Notes under the pieces: generated by a model
Told to the model about the DNA's origin: nothing
The model's input: the letters and a program-made list of their open reading frames with translations, nothing else
Databases searched by the model: none
Part shown: positions 17,540-26,152 of the stretch, in pieces
Numbering within the stretch: the first letter of the stretch is position 1
Layout: each line of letters begins with the position of its first letter
Program-made: the position numbers and the translations under genes
NCBI GenBank assembly: GCA_017615355.1
Contig: JAGAAJ010000130.1
Span: 16,857-80,856, forward strand
From: Prevotella sp.
Lineage (GTDB): Bacteria; Bacteroidota; Bacteroidia; Bacteroidales; Bacteroidaceae
Direction of reading: 5' to 3'
DNA: 64,000 nt

Positions 17540-19492
17540 CTATCCTCTTTTCTTTAGCGACAGCAGACCGTCGTCGTCGATGACGATCTCCTCATAGATC
17601 ATCGTTTCCAGCGCCGTCTCGATGGGCTCGTAGGGCATTTTAATCTGATGCAATTCTGACACGTGGTGCTGCTTTCCGTCGGCCAGCAGCTCCTCTATCA
17701 GCGTCTGTGCCTTGTCTACGTCCTCCGCCTTGCTGAGGGTGTGATGCCGTTCAAGGCACACGTCGCATTGTCCGCAGTCCTTTGTGTCGTCCTGACCGAA
17801 GTAGTGCAGGAGCATCCGGCTGCGGCATCGGTTTTCGCTGGTGGCATATTCAATCATTTTCTCGATGCGTTCGCGATAGCGCTCCTTCAAGTTGTCGTAG
17901 ACGGATGGCGGCAGCTGCAGATGTTCCGATTCCTCGCGCCGTTGGGTGTAGCGGATGAGCGGCGTGCTGCGCTGTGGGATGAAGTCGACGATGCCCCTGC
18001 GGTCCAGTTCTTTTAAAATAAGGTACACCTGCGGGCGCGTGAGGCCTGTCTGCTGAGCCAGAAACGCCTCGTCGATGTATACGTAGTCGTTGAACAGTCC
18101 GCTGTAGTTGCGCAGCAGCGTCACGATGAGCCCGTCGGTCTCTGCCCCGTTGTCGCGTAGCCGGTAGAGGTCGTCGCGTTCCAGTCGGAAACGCAGGCGT
18201 GCCTGGCCCTCCTCTTCCTCCTGATAGTTGATGTAGCCTGCCCGCTGCAGAATCTTCAATGCCGAGAGCACACGGGTGGGGAAGTGGTGGAAGTTGTGGC
18301 AGAACTTGTCGATGGGAAACTCGAAGACGTGATTGAAGCCTGAGCCCACGCCTATCTGGTAGAAGTAGGCCAGATGGTCGTACACCTCCCTGATCTCGTC
18401 CTTCTCAGGGAAGGTGTCGCCGATGCGTTTCAGCAGTTTTCCGCGGTCGCTGTCGTTGAAGAGCAGCACGGCGTAGGCCTTCTGTCCGTCGCGTCCTGCG
18501 CGGCCTGCCTCCTGGAAGTAGGCCTCGATGCTGTCAGGACAGTCGGCGTGCAGCACCACGCGCACGTCGGGCTTGTCGATGCCCATACCGAAGGCGTTGG
18601 TAGCCACCATGATACGTATCTTGCCTGCCTGCCATTCCTTCTGCCGCTGATCCTTGATGTTGCTGTCCAGGCCAGCGTGGAAGAAGGTGGCACTCATGCC
18701 CGCCTCGTTCAGCATCGTGGCAATCTCCTTGGTTCGGCGACGGCTGCGTGTGTAGATGATAGCTGTGCCAGGCACGTTCTGCAGGATGTGGTGCATCTGC
18801 TCCTCCTTGTCGCTCACATAGCGCACGATATAGGCCAGGTTCTTCCGCTCAAAGCTCATGCGGAAAACGTTGAACGTTGAGTGACTTTTGTTGGCTTTGG
18901 TAATGTCTCTTAACTCTAAACTCTTAACACTTAACTTATCAATGATGTCGTTGATAACCAGCGGTGTAGCGGTAGCGGTGAGGGCGAGGATAGGTGCTTG
19001 CGGCACGATGCTGCGAATCTTTCCGATAGCCAGGTACGACGGACGGAAATCGTAGCCCCACTGGCTGATGCAGTGCGCCTCGTCCACGCAGATGAAGCTC
19101 ACCTGCATGTGCTCGAGCTTCTTCAGGAAGAGCTCCGACGACAGTCGCTCGGGCGAGACGTAGAGCAGCTTCACGGCACCGAAGACTGCGTTCTCCAGGA
19201 TGCGCAGCACATCGTCGTGGGCCATATCAGAATGGATGGCGGCAGCCCTGATGCCCCTATGGCGCAGGTTCTGCACCTGGTCCTTCATCAGCGCGATGAG
19301 GGGCGTGATGACGATACACGTGCCCTCCTGAGCCAGCGCCGGCACCTGGAAGGTGATGCTCTTGCCGCCGCCCGTCGGCATCAGTCCCAGCGTGTCGCAG
19401 CCGCTGCCGATCGACTCGATGATCTCGCGCTGAATGCCGCGGAAATCATCGTAGCCCCAGTATTTCTTCAGTATGCTCTGGTAGTTGTCCAC
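17540..19492 (-). CDS. recQ: ATP-dependent DNA helicase RecQ
   Basis: A 650-residue 3'-5' helicase for replication-fork and recombination repair. Motifs are in order: the RecQ N-terminal FRGIQREIIE, Walker A PTGGGKS (39-45), DEAH (137-140) in VDEAHCISQWG, LTATAT (171-176), MGIDKPDVR and QEAGRAGRDG. A zinc-binding RQC region follows (C-x17-C-x2-C-x2-C type around CGQCDVC), then a winged-helix end; no clear HRDC domain is seen. Residues about 188-207, between the first helicase domain and FRMSFERKNLAYIV, are an extra low-complexity linker encoded by heptanucleotide arrays. The frame stays open. A TAAATTTG box lies 37-44 bases upstream of the ATG on the minus strand. Confidence 0.97.
   Translation of the reverse strand: MDNYQSILKKYWGYDDFRGIQREIIESIGSGCDTLGLMPTGGGKSITFQVPALAQEGTCIVITPLIALMKDQVQNLRHRGIRAAAIHSDMAHDDVLRILENAVFGAVKLLYVSPERLSSELFLKKLEHMQVSFICVDEAHCISQWGYDFRPSYLAIGKIRSIVPQAPILALTATATPLVINDIIDKLSVKSLELRDITKANKSHSTFNVFRMSFERKNLAYIVRYVSDKEEQMHHILQNVPGTAIIYTRSRRRTKEIATMLNEAGMSATFFHAGLDSNIKDQRQKEWQAGKIRIMVATNAFGMGIDKPDVRVVLHADCPDSIEAYFQEAGRAGRDGQKAYAVLLFNDSDRGKLLKRIGDTFPEKDEIREVYDHLAYFYQIGVGSGFNHVFEFPIDKFCHNFHHFPTRVLSALKILQRAGYINYQEEEEGQARLRFRLERDDLYRLRDNGAETDGLIVTLLRNYSGLFNDYVYIDEAFLAQQTGLTRPQVYLILKELDRRGIVDFIPQRSTPLIRYTQRREESEHLQLPPSVYDNLKERYRERIEKMIEYATSENRCRSRMLLHYFGQDDTKDCGQCDVCLERHHTLSKAEDVDKAQTLIEELLADGKQHHVSELHQIKMPYEPIETALETMIYEEIVIDDDGLLSLKKRG
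18867..18935. repeat. Heptanucleotide arrays inside recQ
   Basis: 18867-18880 is AACGTTG twice; 18907-18934 is CTCTTAA, CTCTAAA, CTCTTAA, CACTTAA. Together they encode an in-frame extra linker between the two RecA-like halves of RecQ. 18902-18935 matches, in reverse complement, the intergenic array at 15187-15220 at 29 of 34 bases. Confidence 0.75.
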
Positions 19493-19576
19493 AGATTGTT
19501 GAGGGGTTGAGTGACGCTAATCATGCCGCAAATTTACAATTTTTTCCTGATACCATGTACGAAACTTTCAAAAACC

Positions 19577-19608
19577 TTTGCTCATATCGTTAATTCTTTG
19601 TAATTTTG
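19577..19608 (+). promoter_or_regulatory. Promoter of the outer-membrane barrel gene
   Basis: TTTG (19577-19580), 20 bases, TAATTTTG (19601-19608); the start codon is 33 bases downstream. Confidence 0.75.
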
Positions 19609-19640
19609 CCACTTGAAAGCAATTCAACCAACAATACGTT

Positions 19641-20354
19641 ATGTTCAAAGACCTTTCCAAGCGCATTTTCGCCGTTGCCCTGGTGGTGATGGCCAGTGTC
19701 TCTGTCAGCGCACAGAGGACGATGTCCGTGAACCAGTATCGCCGTGCCAACTACGACAAGCAGGTAAAGTACAACCCCTATAGCGTCAACCACAGGTCAC
19801 AGGAGACGAAGGGCTATGGCATCTTCTTTGCCGAGTACAATCCGCACTCCTGGTGCTATGAAGATGAGTACTCATCGGAGACCACCAATGGCTATCACGG
19901 AATCTCCGTCGGCTTCACCTATTTCGTGCCTTTCGGCTCGCCGCTGGGACTTGATGCAGGTGCAAAGCTCCAGTACCTGTTCCGCAGGGAAACGGAGCAG
20001 GGCGTGAAGGAGACCTTCGAGATGCTGGCTGCCACAGTGCCCGTCAGCCTGGCCTACGACTGGACTATTTCCGATAGCTTCGTCCTCCATCCCTATGCCG
20101 GCCTCTATGGACGCTATGGCATCTCTGCCAAGACACAGACCGAGGCTGCCGAGCGCCGCTACACAGAGGACTGGATGAAGAGCGATCACCCCATGGGTGG
20201 CATGAAACGCTTCATGGGCGGTTGGCAGGTAGGTGCCAACTGTCGTGTCAGCGAGGTGTTCAGTTTTGGTGCCTCCTATTGGATGGACTTCGGCAAGGTG
20301 ACCGACTACAACAAGATCCGAGGCTTCAACATCATGCTAGGCGCTACATTCTAA
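19641..20354 (+). CDS. Small outer-membrane beta-barrel protein
   Basis: 237 residues. MFKDLSKRIFAVALVVMASV SVSAQ is a Sec signal peptide. The mature protein consists of alternating hydrophobic strands, for example GISVGFTYFVPFG, LDAGAKLQYLF, VLHPYAGLYGRYGI and VFSFGASYWMDFG, and ends FNIMLGATF with a C-terminal Phe, the usual end of barrels folded by BAM. It looks like the OmpX/OmpW-like 'outer membrane beta-barrel' group. Its ligand or function is unknown. It has its own promoter and no partner gene in an operon. Confidence 0.75.
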   Translation: MFKDLSKRIFAVALVVMASVSVSAQRTMSVNQYRRANYDKQVKYNPYSVNHRSQETKGYGIFFAEYNPHSWCYEDEYSSETTNGYHGISVGFTYFVPFGSPLGLDAGAKLQYLFRRETEQGVKETFEMLAATVPVSLAYDWTISDSFVLHPYAGLYGRYGISAKTQTEAAERRYTEDWMKSDHPMGGMKRFMGGWQVGANCRVSEVFSFGASYWMDFGKVTDYNKIRGFNIMLGATF

Positions 20355-20450
20355 ACACACTTCATTACCGCAGCACCGACTTCGCGCACTTCGGCCAGTG
20401 TTGGTTTCTTTATGAAATCTCATTGAAACTTTGAGAAAAATACTAAAAAA

Positions 20451-20482
20451 TTTGTACGATACAATAATATGTTGTATCTTTG
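20451..20482 (+). promoter_or_regulatory. Promoter of the first tailed-protein unit
   Basis: TTTG (20451-20454), 20 bases, TATCTTTG (20475-20482), a full consensus match; about 60 nt of leader precede the ATG at 20551. Confidence 0.82.
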
Positions 20483-20550
20483 TGGCCGTTTTATGACACA
20501 AAGAAATCTTTTTAATCTAATTAACTAATAATTTTTTAACCACTAAAAAC

Positions 20551-22083
20551 ATGAGAAAATTTACAAAATTGATGCTCACACTGGCGCTACTAGTGCTTGC
20601 TGGAGGAGCTAAAGCTGACACCGAAAGAGTGAATTTGACATTCGGAACAGATTGGTATTGTACTGCCAGTTGGAATGCGGAAACTAGAATCTTTTCCTGG
20701 GGCTCAGGTGGTACAGGTAATCCCGATTGGATTTTTATAAATGTTACGAATCTTTCTGGTGATGTTTCTAAATACACGAAGTTATATTTTAAGCTGGAAA
20801 ATTTTACAAATTCGGCAGATAATAAACTAACTCTGTATTTTAAAGAGAATAAAGGCAATACACAGTCGATGGATTATGTAGCAAAGGTTGAAATCACTCC
20901 CGATGCAAATGGCGAATTTGAGTTTGACCTGACAACATTTGACTGGAAAAATAATGCAAATCCATCTGAGACAATTGACAAAACTAAAATTTATGATGTT
21001 ACTCTCTATGGTGGAGCAAGATCTGGTGATGGAGATGGTTCTGTTAAAATTACTGAGGCCTATGTTGAGCGCCCCAAGGTAACATGGAATGCCAGCAAGA
21101 ATCACATGTTACTGGCTACTAATGGTGAGGCAAAGTCAAATCCTTGGGATTACCAAGTCAACTATACATTGCCCACTCCTTTGGTAAAAGATAAGACTTA
21201 TGTCATTGAATATGCTATCAATGCTGTTAATGGTGGTGAGACTCGTGTTGTGCCTAATGGTGATGGTGCACAGTATCTTGATACTAAGGGCTTATGGACT
21301 AATGAATTCACAAGATATAAGGTTGAGTTCACAGCTAATGGTAATCATACCAAACTTGAAATTGACTTGGGTGCCTGTGGTGGCGAGGTGTACTTCGATA
21401 ATGTTTCTTTGGTAGAGAAAGGGCAAACCACGAATCTGATTGCCAATGGTGACTTTGAAACAGAGGGAACTGCAGGTTGGTCAGCTGTTAGCAATACAAT
21501 TGCACAGGTTGAAAAAGAACTTGGCGAAATTCAGGAACCAGGCATTCTCGTTAGCGTTGGCGAAGCTGGCTGGAGGACTTTCCGTACTGGCTCAAACGTA
21601 CAGGTTTCAGATCCCAATGTCAAGGCTTATGCTGCGAAATACATGGCTGAGGGTAATTATGTACAATTGACTCCGGTTACAGAATTTGGTGCTTGGCAGT
21701 CTGTTCTTATTGAGGCTCCGCAGGGTAATTATTTATTGAAGTCTCCTGCAAGCGTTACAGGTATCGATGATGCAATTAATGATCTGAAGGCCAATGGACC
21801 CACTCCACTTCCTGGCGACGGAACCCTTTATGGTTTGGCTAAGATAAACGGTGTGGTTGGCTTCTATAAGATTGCTAGCACATCAGAAGTTCCTGCATGG
21901 GCTATTTACCTCCAGATTCCAGCTGGCGGCCGTGAGTTTATTGGCTTCGGTGATGAGACAACTGGCATCAGCACCGTGAAGGCTGTGGAGGAAGACCATG
22001 TGGTCTACACCCTTGGCGGTCAGCGTGTGGTAAATGCCAAGAAGGGCATCTTCATCGTGAACGGCAAAAAGGTTATTAAGTAA
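20551..22083 (+). CDS. Secreted protein with carbohydrate-binding-like module and C-terminal sorting-like tail
   Basis: 510 residues. MRKFTKLMLTLALLVLAGGA is a signal peptide. The middle (about residues 180-300) has the jelly-roll pattern of family 4/9-like carbohydrate-binding modules, including EVYFDNVSLVEKG and NLIANGDFETEGTAGW. Near residue 335 begins a module GEAGWRTFRTGSNVQVSD...VQLTPVTEFG, shared with the next large protein. The last ~35 residues (VVYTLGGQRVVNAKKG, then IFIVNGKKVIK) form a tail also seen at the ends of three other proteins in this window, resembling type 9 secretion C-terminal signals. No catalytic motif is recognised. A 53-residue microprotein gene follows after 44 bases. 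Confidence 0.75.
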   Translation: MRKFTKLMLTLALLVLAGGAKADTERVNLTFGTDWYCTASWNAETRIFSWGSGGTGNPDWIFINVTNLSGDVSKYTKLYFKLENFTNSADNKLTLYFKENKGNTQSMDYVAKVEITPDANGEFEFDLTTFDWKNNANPSETIDKTKIYDVTLYGGARSGDGDGSVKITEAYVERPKVTWNASKNHMLLATNGEAKSNPWDYQVNYTLPTPLVKDKTYVIEYAINAVNGGETRVVPNGDGAQYLDTKGLWTNEFTRYKVEFTANGNHTKLEIDLGACGGEVYFDNVSLVEKGQTTNLIANGDFETEGTAGWSAVSNTIAQVEKELGEIQEPGILVSVGEAGWRTFRTGSNVQVSDPNVKAYAAKYMAEGNYVQLTPVTEFGAWQSVLIEAPQGNYLLKSPASVTGIDDAINDLKANGPTPLPGDGTLYGLAKINGVVGFYKIASTSEVPAWAIYLQIPAGGREFIGFGDETTGISTVKAVEEDHVVYTLGGQRVVNAKKGIFIVNGKKVIK

Positions 22084-22127
22084 AGTTAACAGGTAAAGTA
22101 GTTAAATGGTTTAATTGAAGAACGATT

Positions 22128-22289
22128 ATGAAAAAGACATATATAAATCCTGCTATCGAGGTAATCCTTGTGAAGTCTCCTGATTTGATGGTGACATCAG
22201 TCGGTGTATATGATACCGAGATTGAGGCAAAAGACATGCTGAGTCGTGACGTAGTGGACTTCGGTGACGACAGCTTCTTCGACGAATAG
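22128..22289 (+). CDS. MKKxYIxP microprotein 1
   Basis: A 53-codon gene not separated by any terminator from the large secreted protein before it. It begins MKKTYINPAIEVILVK, continues SPDLMVTSVGVYD and ends LSRDVVDFGDDSFFDE. Its close relative at 24819 shares MKKxYIxPxxEV, a Met-rich middle and an LSR-x-FFD acidic end, and occupies the same position after another tailed protein, which makes coding very likely. No signal peptide or membrane segment is visible. Similar short proteins are, to my knowledge, common as hypotheticals in Prevotella. Function is unknown. Confidence 0.75.
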   Translation: MKKTYINPAIEVILVKSPDLMVTSVGVYDTEIEAKDMLSRDVVDFGDDSFFDE

Positions 22290-22320
22290 TGCCTCTAATC
22301 GAGAAGTATAGTATTGCAGA

Positions 22321-22355
22321 AGCGCCCCAGGGAGAAATCCTTGGGGCGCTTTGTG
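22321..22355 (+). terminator. Terminator of unit 1
   Basis: Arms AGCGCCCCAGG (22321-22331) and CCTTGGGGCGCT (22339-22350) form a strong GC stem around a short A-rich loop, followed by TTGTGTGT. It closes the large protein plus microprotein unit. Confidence 0.75.
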
Positions 22356-22467
22356 TGTATGGGGCTGGGGCGGAAGTTGCAGTCGTATTTGTTGCCTGAT
22401 ATTCGCAGGCTAAGTTAACTATCTATAAATTTTTAAGAAAAAATGTTATTTTCCCACAATTATTTTT

Positions 22468-22475
22468 TATATTTG
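22468..22475 (+). promoter_or_regulatory. Promoter -7 box of the second tailed-protein unit
   Basis: TATATTTG, with no good TTTG at -33. The leader to the ATG at 22592 would be about 110 nt. The 22290-22591 gap holds the unit 1 terminator and this promoter; no further gene is seen there. Confidence 0.5.
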
Positions 22476-22591
22476 TAGCCGATTTGTGAGGTCGCTCCTC
22501 ATTTGTCATCCGTGCCATCATAAGCGACACGACATTCTGATGCTGACTACGACAAAACAATATATTTATTTACTAACAAATCTAATAAACA

Positions 22592-24772
22592 ATGAGAAAG
22601 AAAATCTTTACTTTATTGACGCTCATGCTCATGTCGATAGGCAGTGCGTGGGCAGACGGAATCACTTATAAAAGTGATTTTGCTGACAACACAGCGATTT
22701 GGCTAACTCAAGGTTATGTTGATGAAGTCGCAAGTTCAGGGAGCTATTGGATCGCAAAAGGAGGAAAGCTGACTTCAGTGAAGAATCTAAAAGGAAAAAA
22801 GTTTATTGATCCTACCACCAACGAAGTCGCAGCTGATGCCCAATATTCTTCTGATACCAACTTTTATGTAGAAAAAGCTTACAATAGCGACAATTCTAAA
22901 GATCAAAGTTTATATATTTATGTGACAGGAGTTGCAAAAATGTATTTTTATGCATGGGATAATGGCTCACTTGATGGGCGTACCATGAATATTTCGGTAA
23001 ATGGTGAGGATGCTGGTGTAATTACATTTTCTAATGGAAGTCAAAATGCTCAATATACATCTGTATTGTTAGATAGAACCGTGAACAATACCATTAGGAT
23101 TAATGGCTCAAATGAAGTGTTATTAGTAGCTATTAAGCCGGTGCTTAATATTACAGCAACTGCATTTGAAGGAGTAAAAGAAGGAAATACAAAATTGACG
23201 CTAACAACAGACTATACTATTGATGATGCCACAAAGACTATTACTTTGACTGAAGCCCATAAGGTAGCTTCTCCCCCCACGAATATAAAGTTGATTAAGC
23301 GTATGACTTTTTCTGATTCATCGACTTCCGACGAAGATGTCAGTGTTACCTTCGGAGCGACAGCAACAGCAGGTTATTTTACTTCTAGCTCAACGATAGC
23401 TATTGGATCCGATAATTATACAGTTAAGGTCCCATATGATGTTACTCCTACCTTGTCACTTGACGAAACTTCAGGATCCATAATATTGAAATCATACGAG
23501 CCAATCACCTCAAAAGTTGTAAAACTGTCAGGTGGTAATCTGACTGATGGCACTTATGACGCACCAACGGCAGTGGGTATTACTGTGACTCCTTCAACAT
23601 TTACCGTTTCTGGAGGCACATTAATTGATGAGGAGTTTACTATTACACCTTCGGCTTCAGCTTCGGCTAGTACGGTACTTACTTTCACTGTTGGAACAGC
23701 GTCGGTAGACTATACGCTAGGCTTCTCTCAACCTGCTCAAGGATCAGCTACAGAAGTTATGTCGGTTTCTACTGCTACAACATGGGATTGGACGAAAGCT
23801 GGGAATGAGGTAACTGAGGTTAAACTTACAGATTCAACAAATCCAACAAGAGAAACAGAATTTATCCTCTCTAATCTTCCTGAAATCAATAATGACGCCA
23901 ATTTTAATTCGGCAGCATTAAAAGTAAAAGTAGAGTATCCTGTTCGCGATGGTAAATACATGCAGGGTGGATATGTAACTCTTAAAACGACAGTATCTGG
24001 AACTATTGCAGTGACCTTCACAAATACAGGTAGTAGCAACAATGATCGTTGCCTTACTGTTGATGGAGCGTTATATCCAGACGTGGTCTCTGGTAAGAGT
24101 AATAGTAATGGCCAGGTCACAAAAACAGTATTTGTGAATGCAGGTACCCATGTCCTAAGTGGAGCACAAATTAGTGATGAGGCCCCTAATTATCTGCGTT
24201 TCTATAAGATTATTTTCAATCCTTGTGAGATCGCAGACATCACTGATGCAGGCTGGGCAACACTCTATACGGGTAGTGCTCTTGACTTCTCAGGTGTTTC
24301 AGGGCTGACTGCCTATACTGCAACATGCTCAGAAAACACTGTGACACTGACACCGGTCAATGATGTCCCTGCCAATACGGGCGTGGTGCTGAGGGGCGAT
24401 GCAGGTTCATACACGATTCCCGTGGCTACCAGCTCTACTACTGACAAGGGTGACCTCATCGGTTCGACAACTGAGGCAACGGCATACAATGCATACAACG
24501 GCTTTACACTATATATGCTGAATAAGGTGGGCGATAAGGCTCAGTTTGTACCCGTTACAGAAGGATCAATAGCTGCAGGCAAGGCATTCCTGAAGGTTTC
24601 TGCTAACTCTGCTCGAGAGTTGTCAGTTGTGGTTAATGGCGAGACGACGGGAATCGCTGAAGCGAACGAAAACCAAAACGAAAACCGTTATTATGACCTG
24701 AGCGGTCGCCGCGTGGTTCAGCCCACTAAGGGACTGTATATTGTGAATGGACGTAAGTTCGTCGTCAAATAA
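22592..24772 (+). CDS. Large secreted protein with C-terminal sorting-like tail
   Basis: 726 residues. MRKKIFTLLTLMLMSIGSAWA is a signal peptide. The N-terminal part looks like a carbohydrate-binding-like beta-domain, followed by Ser/Thr-rich Ig-like modules (about 200-390, e.g. TPTLSLDETSGSI). Near residue 553 starts ADITDAGWATLYTGSALDFS with VTLTPVNDVPANTG, the same module as in the preceding large protein. The end is RYYDLSGRRVVQPTKGLYIV NGRKFVVK, the shared tail. The junction between module and tail is a run NENQNEN, encoded by a hexanucleotide-type repeat also found in the kinase gene at 26.8 kb. A microprotein gene follows after 46 bases. No enzymatic motif is recognised. Confidence 0.75.
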   Translation: MRKKIFTLLTLMLMSIGSAWADGITYKSDFADNTAIWLTQGYVDEVASSGSYWIAKGGKLTSVKNLKGKKFIDPTTNEVAADAQYSSDTNFYVEKAYNSDNSKDQSLYIYVTGVAKMYFYAWDNGSLDGRTMNISVNGEDAGVITFSNGSQNAQYTSVLLDRTVNNTIRINGSNEVLLVAIKPVLNITATAFEGVKEGNTKLTLTTDYTIDDATKTITLTEAHKVASPPTNIKLIKRMTFSDSSTSDEDVSVTFGATATAGYFTSSSTIAIGSDNYTVKVPYDVTPTLSLDETSGSIILKSYEPITSKVVKLSGGNLTDGTYDAPTAVGITVTPSTFTVSGGTLIDEEFTITPSASASASTVLTFTVGTASVDYTLGFSQPAQGSATEVMSVSTATTWDWTKAGNEVTEVKLTDSTNPTRETEFILSNLPEINNDANFNSAALKVKVEYPVRDGKYMQGGYVTLKTTVSGTIAVTFTNTGSSNNDRCLTVDGALYPDVVSGKSNSNGQVTKTVFVNAGTHVLSGAQISDEAPNYLRFYKIIFNPCEIADITDAGWATLYTGSALDFSGVSGLTAYTATCSENTVTLTPVNDVPANTGVVLRGDAGSYTIPVATSSTTDKGDLIGSTTEATAYNAYNGFTLYMLNKVGDKAQFVPVTEGSIAAGKAFLKVSANSARELSVVVNGETTGIAEANENQNENRYYDLSGRRVVQPTKGLYIVNGRKFVVK

Positions 24773-24818
24773 TAACTACTGAAATTCTTGCTAATTACTT
24801 TCAAAACTATAATAAGAC

Positions 24819-24977
24819 ATGAAAAAGAAATATATAGAACCAGTAACAGCCGTTTATGAGGTAAAAACCGCTGGCATGATTGCAGTATCCGGCTTCGAAG
24901 AGTCCTTGGGAAACACTGGAGGAAGTGGTAGTGGCGCTCTCTCGCGTGAATCCTTCTTCGACGATGATGAGTTATAG
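24819..24977 (+). CDS. MKKxYIxP microprotein 2
   Basis: A 52-codon gene starting MKKKYIEPVTAVYEVK and ending LSRESFFDDDEL, with a Gly/Ser-rich centre (NTGGSGSG). It is the evident paralogue of the 53-residue gene at 22128: same N-terminal motif, same acidic FFD end, same distance (about 45 bases) after a tailed secreted protein, and the same position before a terminator. The conserved ends with a variable middle are compatible with a peptide precursor, a small partner of the secretion process, or a structural microprotein; nothing decides between these. Confidence 0.75.
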   Translation: MKKKYIEPVTAVYEVKTAGMIAVSGFEESLGNTGGSGSGALSRESFFDDDEL

Positions 24978-25000
24978 AATAGTAACAATGTCTATAAGTG

Positions 25001-25034
25001 GCGCCACAGGGGAAGTTCTTCTGTGGCGCTTCTC
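25001..25034 (+). terminator. Terminator of unit 2
   Basis: Perfect 9-bp stem GCGCCACAG (25001-25009) and CTGTGGCGC (25021-25029) with an 11-base loop, followed by TTCTCT. Its layout parallels the unit 1 terminator. Confidence 0.7.
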
Positions 25035-25097
25035 TGATATATAGTTGCGTCCAAAAATAAGTTTTTGCATAGAGCCAAAAGATTTTCTGGTTCATTC

Positions 25098-25128
25098 TTT
25101 GTGTTTAGCTAAAGAATGATTATTTTTG
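25098..25128 (+). promoter_or_regulatory. Promoter of the 317-residue unknown gene
   Basis: TTTG (25098-25101), 19 bases, TATTTTTG (25121-25128); the start codon is at 25184. Confidence 0.75.
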
Positions 25129-25183
25129 CAGAGTAATGATGTGATAAGTAAAGACCGTTGTACAACAAATCAAAAAGACGATT

Positions 25184-26137
25184 ATGAAGAAAAGGAGGAA
25201 CAATAGGCGGAATATGCCGATAGCCACGCTCATCAAGAACTATGTCGACAAGAAGAGTGGCAAGGTGTCGGACTCAAGAGATGAGATAAAGTGGCGCTTC
25301 AGGGCGCAGGACTGGACGGTTCAGAAGAAGATAATGGCCGCCTTCCTGGAAGGAGGGAAGACGGACAGGCACTGGGCCTATTCCGAGCTGCTCGACCTGT
25401 GGGACAGCTCGTTTGAGGCAAAGATAAGGGAGCTGTGGGAGCAGTACCACGAGGAGCGATGCAAGTGGGTGGTTATCAGACACCTCCCCTTGGACTATGT
25501 CAGGCAGAATATGCAGGAGTTTACTGACGAGCGCGACTACTACTTCGTCAGTATCCGTTTGGCAAAGGACAAAGACTACGTGATTGACCGTGAACAACTG
25601 TCGGATACCGACTACCTCTCCGTGCTCTATCACTCGGGTAGGGGAGTGGACGAGCAGGAAGGCCTCGACATTTTATATAATATTGTACGCGACTATTGCG
25701 TCGAGGGCATCGATAGATATGACGTGAATACAAGATGGGTTGTTCTGATGGACGAACTCGCAGGTCCCGTGCATCTGCGGGATGCGAGGTTGGCCATTTA
25801 CTATTTGGAGATGGCCGACTGCAGCAAGCCAGTCTTGGCGTTTGAGGAGTGGAGCAACAAGGTGATAAAGGCGATGAATGACAGCGAAGAAATGAAAAGC
25901 CTGACTCCCCAACCTTTATTAGACAATGGCTATGATAGCCGTAAGCTGGGCATCCTTCGCAAATACGCCTATCTGGCTTTGGACGATAAATATAAGAGTC
26001 CTACAGACCCCTCGCCCGATGAGATGTTGAAACCTGTGGAGCGCTGCTTCTACATTGACGACGATGACATGTATCAACAAAGAGAATCTCTCCTTGATTC
26101 ATCGTCTTACAATCCAGGCGAGGATATACCCTTCTGA
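25184..26137 (+). CDS. Unknown cytosolic protein with an SSB-like C-terminal tail
   Basis: 317 residues with no signal peptide or membrane segment. The N-terminus is strongly basic (MKKRRNNRRNMPIATLIKNY), which would suit nucleic acid contact. The body is predicted to be mainly helical and rich in Trp and charged residues (KWRFRAQDWTVQKKIMAAFL, then HWAYSELLDLWDSSFEAKIR). The C-terminus is acidic and ends NPGEDIPF. The last residues equal the conserved DIPF end of single-stranded DNA-binding protein, through which SSB recruits RecQ, PriA and others. I do not recognise the family. It is a single-gene transcription unit with its own promoter, convergent with the kinase gene 15 bases beyond. Confidence 0.7.
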   Translation: MKKRRNNRRNMPIATLIKNYVDKKSGKVSDSRDEIKWRFRAQDWTVQKKIMAAFLEGGKTDRHWAYSELLDLWDSSFEAKIRELWEQYHEERCKWVVIRHLPLDYVRQNMQEFTDERDYYFVSIRLAKDKDYVIDREQLSDTDYLSVLYHSGRGVDEQEGLDILYNIVRDYCVEGIDRYDVNTRWVVLMDELAGPVHLRDARLAIYYLEMADCSKPVLAFEEWSNKVIKAMNDSEEMKSLTPQPLLDNGYDSRKLGILRKYAYLALDDKYKSPTDPSPDEMLKPVERCFYIDDDDMYQQRESLLDSSSYNPGEDIPF

Positions 26138-26152
26138 CGGGTGACCGACTAC

